Shown here one piece after another: positions 12,077 through 22,896 of a stretch of 64,000 nt of DNA. Position numbers and translations under genes: made by a program. Origin of the DNA: Oscheius onirici (taxonomy: Eukaryota > Nematoda > Chromadorea > Rhabditida > Rhabditidae). The stretch is taken from NCBI GenBank assembly GCA_932521025.1, contig OW051472.1, positions 8,680,001 through 8,744,000 of the forward strand. The letters run 5' to 3'. Numbering within the stretch: position 1 is the stretch's first letter; each line of letters begins with the position of its first letter. Under the pieces are notes generated by a model, which saw only the letters and a list, made by a program, of their open reading frames with translations, did not search any database and was not told where the DNA came from.

Positions 12077-15000
12077 TCAGCCTTCCCAAATGGTTCTCAG
12101 GTCTCCAAGAATTATACCAAACACCGCTGTGGATTCGAGGAGGTGCTTCTCCTCGTAAAGAATCTTCTGGAATTGGCTTTCGCCAATACCGTCGCGGAAG
12201 ATGATAATGTGGGCGGGAAGCTTGCCGGTGCCCTTGTGGAAGGCCAGAATTCTCTCCTTGAACTCCCTCTCGAGAGCGACGACGTGCTCCTCGCCGGTCC
12301 GCTGGACACGATTCGTAACTTCCCACTTCGAGATTTCAATGTCCGTGTTGCCGACCACGGAGGCGACAGACAGAGCCGGAACTCCTTTCTTTTCTCGGTC
12401 GTCCCTGCCCGGATGAGTCACGTCCAGACCGAGAACCAGAGTGGGCTCTTCTGGGTTGGTCAGGATCTTCCAGCTGGGGCTCCTCTCAGCGTCGATCTTG
12501 TGGAGGGTGGCTCCCATCTTGGCGAGGATCTTCAGAGCGACGTTGTGGGCCGTGGAGCACGATTCCGGATTTCCAACCAAAGCGTCCCAGGTACGAGACA
12601 GAAGACACTGGGAATAGATCCCGGCCTTGTTGGCCAAGTACTTAATCATCCCTGAAAATTTTCTAAATGAGCGGAATGCGAAAATTAACTCACTGTATTC
12701 GCTCTCATATCCGTCATTTTCCTGGATACGAGTCGAGCAACGGTACTTGAATACGACAATCAGCAAAGGCTTGGCATTTTCAGAGTGTTTTGCGACACCT
12801 TGTTTGAAGTGTTCCATGGCTTGGAGCATTACTTCCCAGCTGTCTTTATAGCAGTCAAATTCTTGGAAGTTCTTGCCTTCCCTGATCTATAACAAACTCG
12901 TATTATCTTCTTTTTGAGAGCATTACCTGCCACGCCGAGGCTTGTCCAGGCGTTTCCGCACCCATCAACAGCAGAGTATGCATCAGGGTTTTCAACGGTT
13001 CCACACTCAATCCATCATATCGCGTTCCGGCAGCTCCCTTTTGTGGCGTCATGAAGATGACAGCTGGAATGATGGCAATCTTTTCCGAGATGATCTGGCG
13101 CAAGCTGGAGCCAGTCGACAGCTGCCATTCCCCTACGTTGTCGGGATCATCGAAACTGGAATTGCCCTGTAACAGATTGAAATTTTGTACAACTAAAAAG
13201 CTTACGAATTTGAGAGTGGGAGCATTGAGAAGAGAGGCCTTGACGGTGATTGGAGTCTTGTCCAACGATATCTCCGCCGCATTGCTGAACTCGTCTTCCG
13301 TAGAAATGTACTGAGGAAGCGGGCCAGACTCGTTGCGGTGATCAACAATGTGGTCGATCATCAGAGCTCTGTCAGTCGGCGTGTAAGCCGTGTTTCTGAC
13401 CATTTTGGCGCGAAGAGACTCGGTCACCTGACCTTTGAATTTCTTGGCTTCAGCAGATGTCGTGACGAGCTCCATTGGTACCCAGGCTCTCGGTCTGGGA
13501 GCATTCCTTTTGAAAGCTCCAAGCTGAAAATTTTAGTCTCATTTTTCCTCTCATCATATCTCTTTCTCATATACTTTTAGAACACAATTTGAGCAAAAAA
13601 TTATACTTTTAGGACACAATTTGAGCAAAAAACTTACAGCGACGAGAGGCAGGTCAGGATACTTAAGTGTGTAGCCGAAATTGCATTGGAAGAAGTCACA
13701 AACTGACATCGTTCCCTCGTTTTCGACCTGAAATTGAAGAATAATAAAAATAGTCGAAATACAAACCGTCATCATCATGGCCCTGGCCGACTTGTCGGAA
13801 AGATTCGTGAATTTGAAGGATTTCTCCGACGTTCCCGTCTGAACAGGCCTGTTGTAGGTACAGCGAATTCCTTTCAGACGCGTTTCCAGTCTTCTCCTCT
13901 GGTCAAAGTTCATTCCACATCTCTCCAGCGGCCCATTCTCCGCAACGTACTCCTCGAACGTTTTTCTCGTCTCAATCTCCACATAGAAATGGATGAGAGG
14001 AAAGCCCTTGCGGTAGAAGACGGAAAATCTCGCTAAAAATTAGGTGTTGATAAAAAGAGAGACAGAAGAACTCACTGTCCACATTATATAGGATACCAGC
14101 TTCGCATTGCGGCTTCACAGCTCCATACATTCCAGCAAATGCGACGAGTCCTTCTCCCAACGGCACGGTCATCATCTTCGTGATCCGGTCGCTTCTCTCA
14201 CCATTAAAGAAAATATTCTGGCCGAACCTGGCAAAGAGCTGAAAGTCGGCACTAAAAAATTACGTATTTACATAAAAGGCTCTGTACTCACTTGTAAGGA
14301 CAGAGAGCTTTTGCGGTCAAGACAGCATCAATGAAGAATGTCAGCTGAGTCTTTTCGTCGACAGTCTGTGGATTGGTCGGGATCTCCTTCTTTCCGGTAA
14401 AGAGTATGGTCATTACATACCACTGAAAATACGGTAATAAAAACATTACAGTTTTTCTCACTTTTCGGTTGACCTGCACTTTGAACTCCTGAAGTGACCC
14501 GCGAATTTTAGCTTCTTCCAGAGTGTACAGAGCATTCACACCGTCAAATATACACTTGAAATAGGGAGGGAGCATCTGATTGTTACCGGTGGTTAGCATG
14601 TTATGCACGTGCCAGAAGATGACAGAGGTCTCCTCCCTAAAAAAAGTTGAAATGTATCTATTCTTGTAAAAATATTACCTCCTGGTCATAGGCAATCTTT
14701 TGTCATTGTAGAAGGCCAGAGCATAATGGTAGCAGGAAATTTTGGTATCCATTTTCAACTTGTAAAAGTTGGATTTGACCGGGAACGTTCTGACCAGCCC
14801 GGTATCCTCGACCTTAGATATAGGGCGAAGAGCAAAGTCCTGCTGGGCATCCTGAACAGAAATTTTTTTGTAAACAATATTTTGAAAGTAGTTCAAAGCT
14901 AATTGAAAAGGTAAAGATCCTAAAAGAATTGCTCAGGTCCAAGGCTGAAAGTTGCCAGCACAGGTTTGGTTCTTGATGCAAAAACTGCCGCATGGTCCTG

Positions 15001-15358
15001 TTCAAAATTTTTCTGAGAAAGTTTCTGTCCTGCTAAACTGAGGCTTCTGCTCCACATATTGGAAAGAGTAGTGAAACAAAACCCAGCTCAACCGGATAAA
15101 AACTCAGGGGACAATGCTTAGAACAAGATCTAGAGTCAGCAAAGAAAACAGAAACCCTACCGGCATGTCCAGTCGCCTGACTTGCATCTTGCGAGCAGCT
15201 TCATCAGGAGATTCGCTCTTCCGAGAAGGAGCGCTCCTCATCTGCGAACTTCCAGAAGATGACGGTTCCAGGTACACGGAGTTGAGCTGGCTGGCGAGGT
15301 CATCGGCGCTGGGATGAGTTGGAGCAGTGTGGTAGGTGTCGGATCCGCTTTGAGACAT
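12077..15358 (-). CDS. Argonaute family protein with C-terminally shortened PIWI domain
   Basis: Small-RNA-guided silencing protein. The start is taken at ATG 15358-15356, behind a possible acceptor TTTCTATCTAG; an in-frame upstream ATG at 15589 would add 77 residues. The N-terminus MSQSGSDTYHTAPTHPSADD is disordered. The middle exons give N-terminal, linker and PAZ-type sequence (about 14900-13560). The MID region follows (FKYRCSTRIQENDG, GIYSQCLLSRTWDAL). PIWI has LVLGLDVTHPG (first catalytic Asp), GEEHVVALEREFKERIL (candidate Glu) and IIIFRDGIGESQFQ (second Asp). The reading frame stops at TGA 12079-12077, about 30 codons after RDGIGE. The rest of PIWI, with the last catalytic His and the conserved C-terminal tail, is not found in this exon or in the next 600 bases. 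Either the tail lies in undetected exons or the gene makes a truncated protein. It cannot be placed in an Argonaute clade with confidence. Confidence 0.88.
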
Positions 15359-16190
15359 GGTGTTTTCTAGATAGAAACCTTGGTTGTAACTGATTGTTAG
15401 ATGAAGCTTGAAGGCATATCGATTCAAAACAAAGCGTTTTCCGTCTGGTTTTAGCTTGCGTATTGTAGAACCAGGAGCGGTCTCTCCTCCTTTTCGACAA
15501 AAGGGAACTCTGGCATGGGAGCGGGCTCTAAAGGCGGCTGTAGACAAGAGGGAGGCGACAAGAGTTTTTACAGTTTCGTAGATGGTCACCAGATGTCCAG
15601 GATTGAAAAAATAGGAAAAGTATTTGCAGACCTACAGTAATCCTGGAGAGGTTGGGCCTACTTCTGTTAAATTAGTTAAGATAAAAAATGATTGTGTAAT
15701 CTACTATTTTCCAAAAATGATAAGAGAATTGCAGTAGAAGCTCTCTCAACAGGCACTATTCATTGCTTTGCCGCAGCACGATAAACAAGAAGTCTGATTA
15801 TGATTGATTGGCCATGAAAGTGTCATTTTACATTCCGAGCGTCTTTTGCGGCTTCTAGACTGCTGATATTCAAGAAGAACCTCCAGTGATCTTTTCCCTT
15901 CTCCCCAAATCTCTTCCCTTTCCCACAAATTAAGCATGGTGCCAAGCTGAAAATAGTTTCTATTACACTAAGATAGGGTGGCTGGGGGGAGCACTGCCTA
16001 GAAAGGTAGACCATACTTTCCCTGCGTCTGTTAATGGATTCTGACCATTTCACGCATACTGTCTAGATCATAGTGCACCTAATAGTGGCAGGGGGTAATG
16101 CATATCAGCCCTGAGCGGTTTGATATAAGTACATTGGTCTGTGACTGGTCAATTGGATTTTTCACTGGCACTTGTGAACTACATAGGCGC
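15359..16190. other. Upstream region of Argonaute, no gene seen
   Basis: Apart from the possible in-frame N-terminal extension of Argonaute up to 15589, I see only short open frames without recognisable similarity and AT-rich DNA. The region presumably holds the Argonaute promoter. No tRNA-like or palindromic structure stands out. Confidence 0.4.
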
Positions 16191-16204
16191 AAAATCAACA
16201 AAGT

Positions 16205-16530
16205 CCATAAGTCAAAATAATTTGAAAATTGCGAAAATAGATTGCAACTGATTCAAGACTTCTTCAGCAGTTTTAGACTTTAATGGCCGAAGAATCACGA
16301 ATTTGCTGAGATGGTCCTGGTATACCAGAATGAATTTGAAGCCTCTATCAGGTTTCGACTGATTGTCGATAAGATCTACCTAAAACAACGAATTCTCAGA
16401 AAAATTCGTCTATGAACTAGCCTGACAGCGTTCATTTTGGCTACGGCTCAAAAAATTGGCTTCACGACGACTCCCTTTTTCACTTTTCCACGTTTCAATG
16501 GACAAATATCACAGCAGCTAATGAAAATTG
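16205..16530 (-). pseudogene. Remnant of a KRBA2/Ginger-type integrase
   Basis: On the minus strand, 16381 down to about 16210 reads VDLIDNQSKPDRGFKFILVY followed by QDHLSKFVILRPLKSKTAEE. This is the start of an integrase core of the KRBA2-like family spread in invertebrate genomes. The upstream piece gives CDICPLKRGKVKKGVVVKPI, a zinc-binding and linker segment, then a frame break, then NERCQ. NERCQ joins VDLI across about 50 bases that look like a small GC-AG intron. The frame stops after LQSIFAIFK. Breaks in frame and the missing C-terminal half mark it as a dead fragment. Confidence 0.7.
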
Positions 16531-17499
16531 AAACAATTTTTCTGAAAAATCAATGACGGTGGATAGAAATGACTTACTGAGTCAGCTCGAAGTAGTGTCT
16601 TACTGATACCTCCATCATGGTGAAGTGCGTCGATCTTGGAAGTCGCGTTTCTTGAAAATTTTCTACTGGACCTTTTCTGTTCTATATATGATTTTGTAGC
16701 CCAGATTGAACTCTTTCAGGGTGCATCGGCCGATTTGTTCAATTCGATTTGATAAGCGCTGTGCATGCCTCTGAAGTTGGCCCCTTTCGAAAGTTTGACC
16801 CTCTGCAGCTCAGCGAGAAAAAATTTCTGAGCAACAAAACTACGTTGGCAGTTTCCTGAGATATGCTCTGTGACGCCAGAGCTGAAAAAACTATCGATCT
16901 AAATATCAGCTTTTGGAGTGGTGCTCGAAAATGTTTAACTGAGGTTTCTGAGTTTTATACACCATCATATAGAGCTAACTTAGCCCTTTTATAAAAAAAA
17001 AAAAAAAGAAAACCTGTTTTGGTTGAAAGACAAAAAAGTTATGACCAAAAGTATCGATACTTATGCTCCTTCCTGATAGTACTCGACGAGTACTATCGAT
17101 ACCAACCATAAAATCCCGAAAATTCTTTAAAGCTGAGCCGCGGTGACCGAAGTTTGGTCAAAAATCCTGGGGGAATTGCAACCCAACAGGTTCTAAGTGG
17201 TATAATCTTGTAGTACTCAATTAGTAGAGTAACGAGTTTATCGAATTATCGAAAAATATTTTTTCCTTGCCGAGATACAGACGTTTCAAGAAAATAATAA
17301 AAATTGAACGCGCGCCAAATTCGTACGCAAAAGTGCGTCGCGGATATTTTTGATCTGACGTGCAATTTTTATTCGTAATTATGCTATTTCTCTTGCAGAA
17401 ATCAGTTTTTCGGCTATTTGAGACATACTCTTCGACTATTTTTGTCAAACTGGTAGCTATTCTTCTTATAGATACATTTGTCACTATCTTGCTGGTAAA

Positions 17500-18327
17500 A
17501 TGAAAAAAAGACAAAAACTCTTACAATTAGCAGAGCCTCGGCTCTTTAATGCTGTGCTGCAATATGCCATTTCCAAAATCGACTGGAACGATGACAGAAT
17601 CAGAGTGAATGGATCACGACTAACAATGCTAGCATTTGCGGATGACATTGTTTTGTTGTCACAAATTCGACCAGAAATGGAAAGATTGCTGTCTAAAGTA
17701 GTTACTGCTCTCCGAACAGTTGGACTTGAACTCAATGAGAGGAAGACGGTGTTAATGACAAGCACTCAGTCCAAGAGACCCATTATCTCACATAACATGA
17801 CGCTGAACTTCGTGGAATCCTTCATCTATCTGGGATCCAGAATCGCCATTCCTTCAGTGGACACAGTGGAAGTTAGAAGAAGATGTGCACTCGGTCATGC
17901 TGCATTCAACAAAATGAAGCCACTCCTCTGCAGTCGTCTTCTCAGGATGAACCAGAAACGCAAGCTCTTTGAGATGTGCATTTCACCAGTAGTTCTGTAT
18001 GGCTGTGAAAGCTGGGCGTTGAAAGCTGACAGCGAAAGAATCCTACAAGTGTGTCAACGTCGTATGGAGCGCAGAATGTTAGGAATTACTCAACTGGACA
18101 GATGGAACAATGACCGGCTGAGACAAGTGACGGGTCTGAAAGATTGGAAACAGGCTGCCCAGATGAACAAGTTGAAATGGGCAAGAAAGATAAGCTTAAA
18201 AGGACACGATGATTGGGCGAGGATTTGCTCGGAATGGACTCCTTTAGAAGACAAAAGAAGGCGGGGCAGACAGTATGTACGATGGGAAGATAGCTTGAGG
18301 CTCGACAACCAAGTTTTTTTTTGGTAA
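17500..18327 (+). pseudogene. Reverse transcriptase C-terminal part of a LINE
   Basis: This 275-codon frame carries MLAFADDIVLLSQ, where FADD is the catalytic motif of the reverse transcriptase palm. It continues with GLELNERKTVLMTS, SFIYLGSRI and a thumb-like segment (SPVVLYGCESWALK, RRMERRMLGITQLDRWNND). Its end is RRGRQYVRWEDSLRL. This arrangement is known from endonuclease-reverse transcriptase LINEs that are common in parasitic nematodes and other invertebrates. The N-terminal palm and the endonuclease are missing. The ATG at 17500 is probably not a true start. The frame runs into the MITE at 18321, which supplies its last codons. Confidence 0.8.
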
Positions 18328-18728
18328 TACTATAGCATGCACCCCCCTCCATTCAAATATTTTGGCGCGCAAGCCATAAATTGACTAAATTCGCGTTTTT
18401 AACCATTTTCCAGTATTATTTCACGTTCTAGCTGCTTTTATCGAATGCAGCATCAAAAACTACCCCTTGGGTGAGTGTCTAATCGAATAAAATAGTGAAA
18501 AATCTAGAGAAAGGGGGGGGGGTGCAATATGTTAGCGATGTTGCTTATTCTGAAGTATTTCGCCTAATTTTTCAAGTATTTCGGCATTCTAGGGGTTATA
18601 ATTGGCGCCGAGTTTGATAAACACATCTAGAACGTGAAAAAATAACGGAAAAGTGGTGAAAATCCCGATTTCACACATTGCGCGCCAAAATATTTGAATG
18701 GAGGGGGTGCCTGCTATAGTGTTACCAA
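18321..18728. repeat. 408-base palindromic MITE inside the LINE
   Basis: The left end TTGGTAATACTATAGCATGC mirrors the right end, which reads TGCTATAGTGTTACCAA. The next arm, CTCCATTCAAATATTTTGGCGCGC, is matched by its reverse complement at about 18680-18705. An inner pair is found around TTTCACGTTCTAG and CTAGAACGTGAAA. It has no coding. Confidence 0.75.
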
Positions 18729-18910
18729 ATAAATAAATTAGCAGACAGCGAGGGCAGACCCGAGTTTGTAAAAAGCCGGGGCCTAGGGTCTTGCAGAAAT
18801 CAGTTTTTCGGCTATTTGGAACGTACTCGGCTATTTTCGGTAAAATTGGTAGCTATTCTGGTTTTGTAGGTAAAATCAGTTTGGAGCTATTCTATGTCTC
18901 TTTGATACAA

Positions 18911-19224
18911 AAAACTTGTAGCTACTCGTTGTTTGCTCACAGCTCAAATTGACGAATATTTGTAAGCTGTTCAAACTCTTAGGACAAAGGCCTTGGCCTA
19001 GTATTTTATTACAATTTTCAGTTTTTCTAGGATTTCATGGCGCAAAGTTGGGTACTGAAAATGTCCAGAGATTGCTGGAATTCGAAATGACAGACAAGCA
19101 AAACGAAAAAATTCAGATATTCTGCCTCCCGACTGCGAAGACGATCAACCTGACACTGTCCGAGCCGGCCCGGCCGCTGAGCAACGAGCTCTGTCACAAA
19201 TTTGGCGAGAAGAACGTCCAATAA
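18911..19224 (+). CDS. Unrecognised open segment, possibly a last exon
   Basis: After an acceptor TTTTTCTAG near 19030, an open stretch reads GFHGAKLGTENVQRLLEFEM and later LSEPARPLSNELCHKFGEKN, with stop TAA at 19222-19224. Third codon positions are rich in C and G, unlike the AT-rich repeats to the left, so it may be the end of a real gene whose upstream part was disrupted by the LINE. I do not recognise the product. It lies tail to tail with AATF. Confidence 0.3.
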
Positions 19225-19354
19225 TCTATATCTTTTGCCTGGGTATTATGCTTTCCCTTCCACAAAACCCCTAATTTGTTGTAGGTTGTTTTGTAGAGAG
19301 ATCCGTTGGTAAAAAACTTTATAAACGTAACAACGAGTAACAATACAGAAATAA

Positions 19355-21266
19355 TTACGTGAAGAGCGATTTGAAGAGCTCGTTGCGGGCCTCGTGAGTC
19401 CAGGTGACGAGTTCGGGACGAGCTGGATGGAAGTTGACCAGCTTTGGGATCGGGATGTACTTTATCTTCCGGTCCTTAAAATAGAGTTATTGATACGGGA
19501 TTCTGACACACGTTGTATCAATCTGACTACTGTACGCAAACATTGGATACTCACCCAAGATTTTACGCGAGCTACATTCTTTTAACTTGAACGACATGAA
19601 AAGTTTAAAAAACACCTTGGACAGCCTGTTGTCAAAGACGCGCTTCTTCGATCTCTTATTTCGCAAATTTTGCATCTCGATGAAGCTTCTCGTCATGACA
19701 ATCGGATCCTGCAAGGAACTCGTCTTCTTGTCGATCATCTCCTTCAAAAGAATCTGATAAAAGTCGTCATCGTCAAAGATTTCCTCATCGACGTCAGCCT
19801 CGGCATCGCCTCCAATTCGATCGTGGTCAGACCGTTTTGTCTGCGATCGCTTTAAGATTCTGACCTTGTCCGCCATAATCTGAACGTTTTTATTTTGAAA
19901 ACTTTGAGGAAATGGTTACTTTGTCAATTTGCTGAACAACATTGCCGTGTTCGAAGGCGGAAAAATCTTTTCTAGCGTCTTTAGCTTGCCGAGGACCAGT
20001 CAATTTGGTTCTTTCATCCCATTTGATCAGGGTAGAGCTTCTTAAAAGAGTATTTAGAGGTGAAAATCGAACTGAAACGTGCCTAAACTTCTCAAACTTG
20101 GCCTCGTTCTCTTTAAGCTGCTTTTCTTGGGCTTTCCAGCTCTGAGCGGTCTTTTCCTGTGGGACCTTTTCTTCCTCCTCCTCGTCCAAATCTTCTTCGT
20201 CTCCTGCCGCTACGTCATCATCTTCTTCCACCTCATCTTCGCTGCTTTCAATCTCTTCATCGTCAGAATCGGCCATTCCTGAAAATAGGATGAGGTAATA
20301 TATTCATCCAGGACGCAAATTTCTTCGTTTTCTTCATCGCTAGTGAAAAGGTTCTTACCTCCTTCAATTCCGACGATGCTCTGAGTCAGTGGACTCGAAC
20401 CGAGAAGAGCCTTCTCGGCAGCCAGGAGCACTTCCACGAGTTCTTTTGCATTCTTCCTGGCCTGGAACATATTGTTCCTCGTCTCTTCGTCACAATTTTT
20501 CATCAGTTCTTTTGCCAGATGGCCACGAGGCAGTCGATTGTAGGCCCGGCTAGCTGCTTGCAGCTTGATTTTGAGAAAAAGCAGCTGATCCCAGATCTTC
20601 AGCTGCTCACGAACAGATGTTGCTAGAATGAGCTCATTTTTTGTTTAAACATAGTAAAAATACCTTTTTTGGACTCCTTGTCCTTGTCCACATTGACCAT
20701 GATATTTTTCATGTCCTCGGTCGTCTGATCCATGTCATCGGAAGCTTCGTCTTCAGACTCGTCAGCGGCTGATTCGTCCTCGGAAAAACTGCCGTCTTCC
20801 ATAGCCTTTTGGAGCTCTCCTTCCGAAATGGAGCCGTCCTCGTCGTCATCATCATCCCCAGCCTCCTCCTCGCTGCCACTTTCCATTTGAGCCGGCTCTT
20901 CTTCGCTCTCCTCATCTTCGGGAAAGTCCTTCTCGAATTCATCGTCGCTTATCTCATTTGTTCCAAAAATGTCGCAGCGTTTGACCTGAAAGGTGATTTT
21001 TCCATTTTTCACAAGCAGACAAAAAAGCAGTTTCTTACTTTTTCTCCGGCATATCTTTCGTCATCTTGGACCTGTGATCCAATAATTCGCCGTCTGGCTG
21101 GAGCTTCGTCGTCGCCTTCATCGAATGCACCTTTCCTGACCTGGTTGTCTGAATTTTTGATAAAGATAATGGGAAACGAAGGCCTACCTTCAACAGCTTC
21201 GTCCTCCAGATCGGGCAGCGACGGAGCCGGCTCGGCCAATTTCGCCAGCTCTTTGAGGAAGGACAT
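19355..21266 (-). CDS. AATF/Bfr2-like ribosome biogenesis protein
   Basis: A nucleolar factor needed for early small-subunit rRNA processing; the animal homologue AATF/Che-1 is also linked to stress signalling. The start MSFLKELAKLAEPAPSLPD is at 21266. The N-terminal third is strongly acidic (DDEFEKDFPEDEESEEEPAQ, then runs of D and E). The middle (about 20620-20350) is the AATF core: REQLKIWDQLLFLKIKLQ, FQARKNAKELVEVLLAAEK. A second acidic block follows (MADSDDEEIESSEDEVEEDD), then a basic linker with SSTLIKWDERTKLTGP. The C-terminal TRAUB-type domain includes DDFYQILLKEMIDKKTSS, RSFIEMQNLRNKRSKKRVFD and ends in KDRKIKYIPIPKLVNFHPAR with TAA at 19357-19355. Domain order matches the family. 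No oddities beyond several very small introns. Confidence 0.88.
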
Positions 21267-22100
21267 TTCTGAAAATGGACTGGTTTCGGAAAAAAAGAGT
21301 AGGAGCATAAAGAACGTGGAAATTAAGGAAAGAAGAAAGTTGAATATTTCCCCCGTTAGAGTACGGTAATTTTCCTAATGGGTCTCGGAACGAATTGTTG
21401 GGATTTCAATTGGGCGCCTGCATTCTGAACCATTTTTCCGTTTTTCTATTCTTCGGTTTCGTGGTTTTTCCGTTCTTCTTGTCTTTTTTGCTGTTTATTT
21501 TTTCAACAAAGTACATACGCCTCTGATAACAAAAAAGAGCAAGGTTTTCAATAGTTTTCGCAAGCAATCCATGCGAAAACCTTCGTCTAAATCGTTTACC
21601 AAGCAGAAAACATTCACGCTTCATTTTTGACGCTTATTATTCTGTAATATGATGCTTGATGCAAAATAATATGAGGAGAAACAAAGAGTCGTTTTGTTGC
21701 GTTGAAAATTAAGTTTTGAACAACTGTTACCCGTAAATCATGAGAGACGAGTCATGGGTCTTGTCACGTTTTTCCTGTCACGGCAAGTCTTGCTACCTTT
21801 TCTGTCCTACCTTCATTGCGCAACTGTTTGAAATTTTGGTTCCTTCTCCTGAAAACTGGTCTTAGATCCATCATCTTTAAATGTTGCGAAACTTTTTCTC
21901 CCTCTTGCTTATAGACTTCCCTTCCTCGATTTATTACCATTCTTTTTCAGTTCAGTAAGAAATGGCGGAGTCTATTGTGGAATGTAATTTTTCCCAATGA
22001 ATTCTTTATTATCTCATATTGTTGTGTTTGCTCACTTCCTGATGGAAGAAGAAGCATTCAACTTTTGTATTCGTGCCTGGTAAAAGGTAAAAAAGTATAT
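21267..22100. other. Intergenic region upstream of AATF, nothing recognised
   Basis: AT-rich DNA with short open frames only. It should contain the AATF promoter. No repeat arms, tRNA-like fold or conserved protein fragment is apparent. Confidence 0.4.
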
Positions 22101-22109
22101 ACCAGAAAT

Positions 22110-22292
22110 GGCAAATGGGGCCGGCCCGATTTGTACCTGTGTAGCCTGCGCCATCAGTTCCGAGACGTCCCTGTTTGCCAAAACGGTACCTCCGGCTGAG
22201 AAACACCAGCTGACCAGAGGGGGATCGAACTTGGCCCATGATTAGATTCGTAGGCGGCGCACTTATCCACTGCGCCATTCCGTGCACGCGGC
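22110..22292 (-). repeat. tRNA-derived SINE
   Basis: On the minus strand, from about 22285 downward, the sequence reads ATGGCGCAGTGGATAAGTGC. It contains a perfect polymerase III A box (TGGCNNAGTGG). About 35 bases later AGTTCGATCCC is a B box. The D arm can form (GCGC, loop AGTGGATAAGT, GCGC), but the anticodon and T stems do not pair, so this is a SINE head rather than a working tRNA gene. The unrelated tail reaches about 22110. No second copy was noticed in the window. Confidence 0.6.
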
Positions 22293-22896
22293 GCCACAGC
22301 TGCTGTCGGACTCATGAGCTGCGCTAATCAGCAAATACATGGAGATAATCACCAGTAGAGGGAGGCTCGCTTTAATGATTTTTTTGACAAAATTGCCCGG
22401 CTTGGACTGTTACGTTGCAGATTGCCCATGGATTGGTGTGCAATGTCAGAATAGTTCGCCGAGTAGTTGCAACTGGATGGATGGATCGACTCCAGTGTAC
22501 ACAAATTTCTTACAACTTTTTTCATAAAAAAATTGATTCTAGAACATACCCAAGTGGTTTCGTTCTGGCTGCTAATAAAGCAGCTTTGCATCCCGGCGAG
22601 TGGGAAAACGTTCCCGACACATCGAATTAGTTACATATGTCAGAAAAGCTTGAGTTTTGCTGTTTAGCGTGACAAAATCGATTCAGCCACGTTTCGGAAA
22701 TCTATCCAACAGAAAGAGGAAGGAAAAGTGCTGTGAGATTGTGCTAGGACCAAAAATGACTGAAAGTTGAAAAAATAAAGCTCTGTGATATGTTTAATCG
22801 AAATAGAATGATATGTTTGAAACAGACGAAAAAGCACTTCTTTGGAACAGAATAACAGAAAGCTCTGAATAATTTTTTATTTTTCTATGAACCCTT
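22293..22896. other. Gap between SINE and RING gene, nothing recognised
   Basis: Only short open frames in several registers, with no similarity that I recognise. The right end contains the 3' untranslated region of the RING gene (AATAAAG near 22773 lies on the plus strand and is not its signal). Confidence 0.35.

Larger units (their letters stand above)
17391..18910 (+). mobile_element. 5'-truncated LINE retroelement flanked by a direct repeat and split by a MITE
   Basis: The open frame described separately (17500-18327) encodes the end of a reverse transcriptase. A sequence of about 100 bases starting TCTTGCAGAAATCAGTTTTT occurs at 17391 and again at about 18788, on both sides of this frame. 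A 408-base palindromic element is inserted at 18321-18728. No endonuclease domain is seen upstream, so the copy is truncated. The repeated flanks may mean tandem or nested insertion of two copies. Confidence 0.6.

Noticed and set aside
20380-20410. Possible tRNA B box (GGACTCGAACC, minus strand)
   Set aside because: It lies inside an AATF coding exon (LLGSSPLTQS) and no A box or stems are found.
22290-22330. Hammerhead-ribozyme-like sequence (GCTCATGAGTCCGACAGC on the minus strand) next to the SINE
   Set aside because: The core needs CTGATGA and a GAAA segment. Here the first is CTCATGA and no GAAA follows, so a working ribozyme is not supported.
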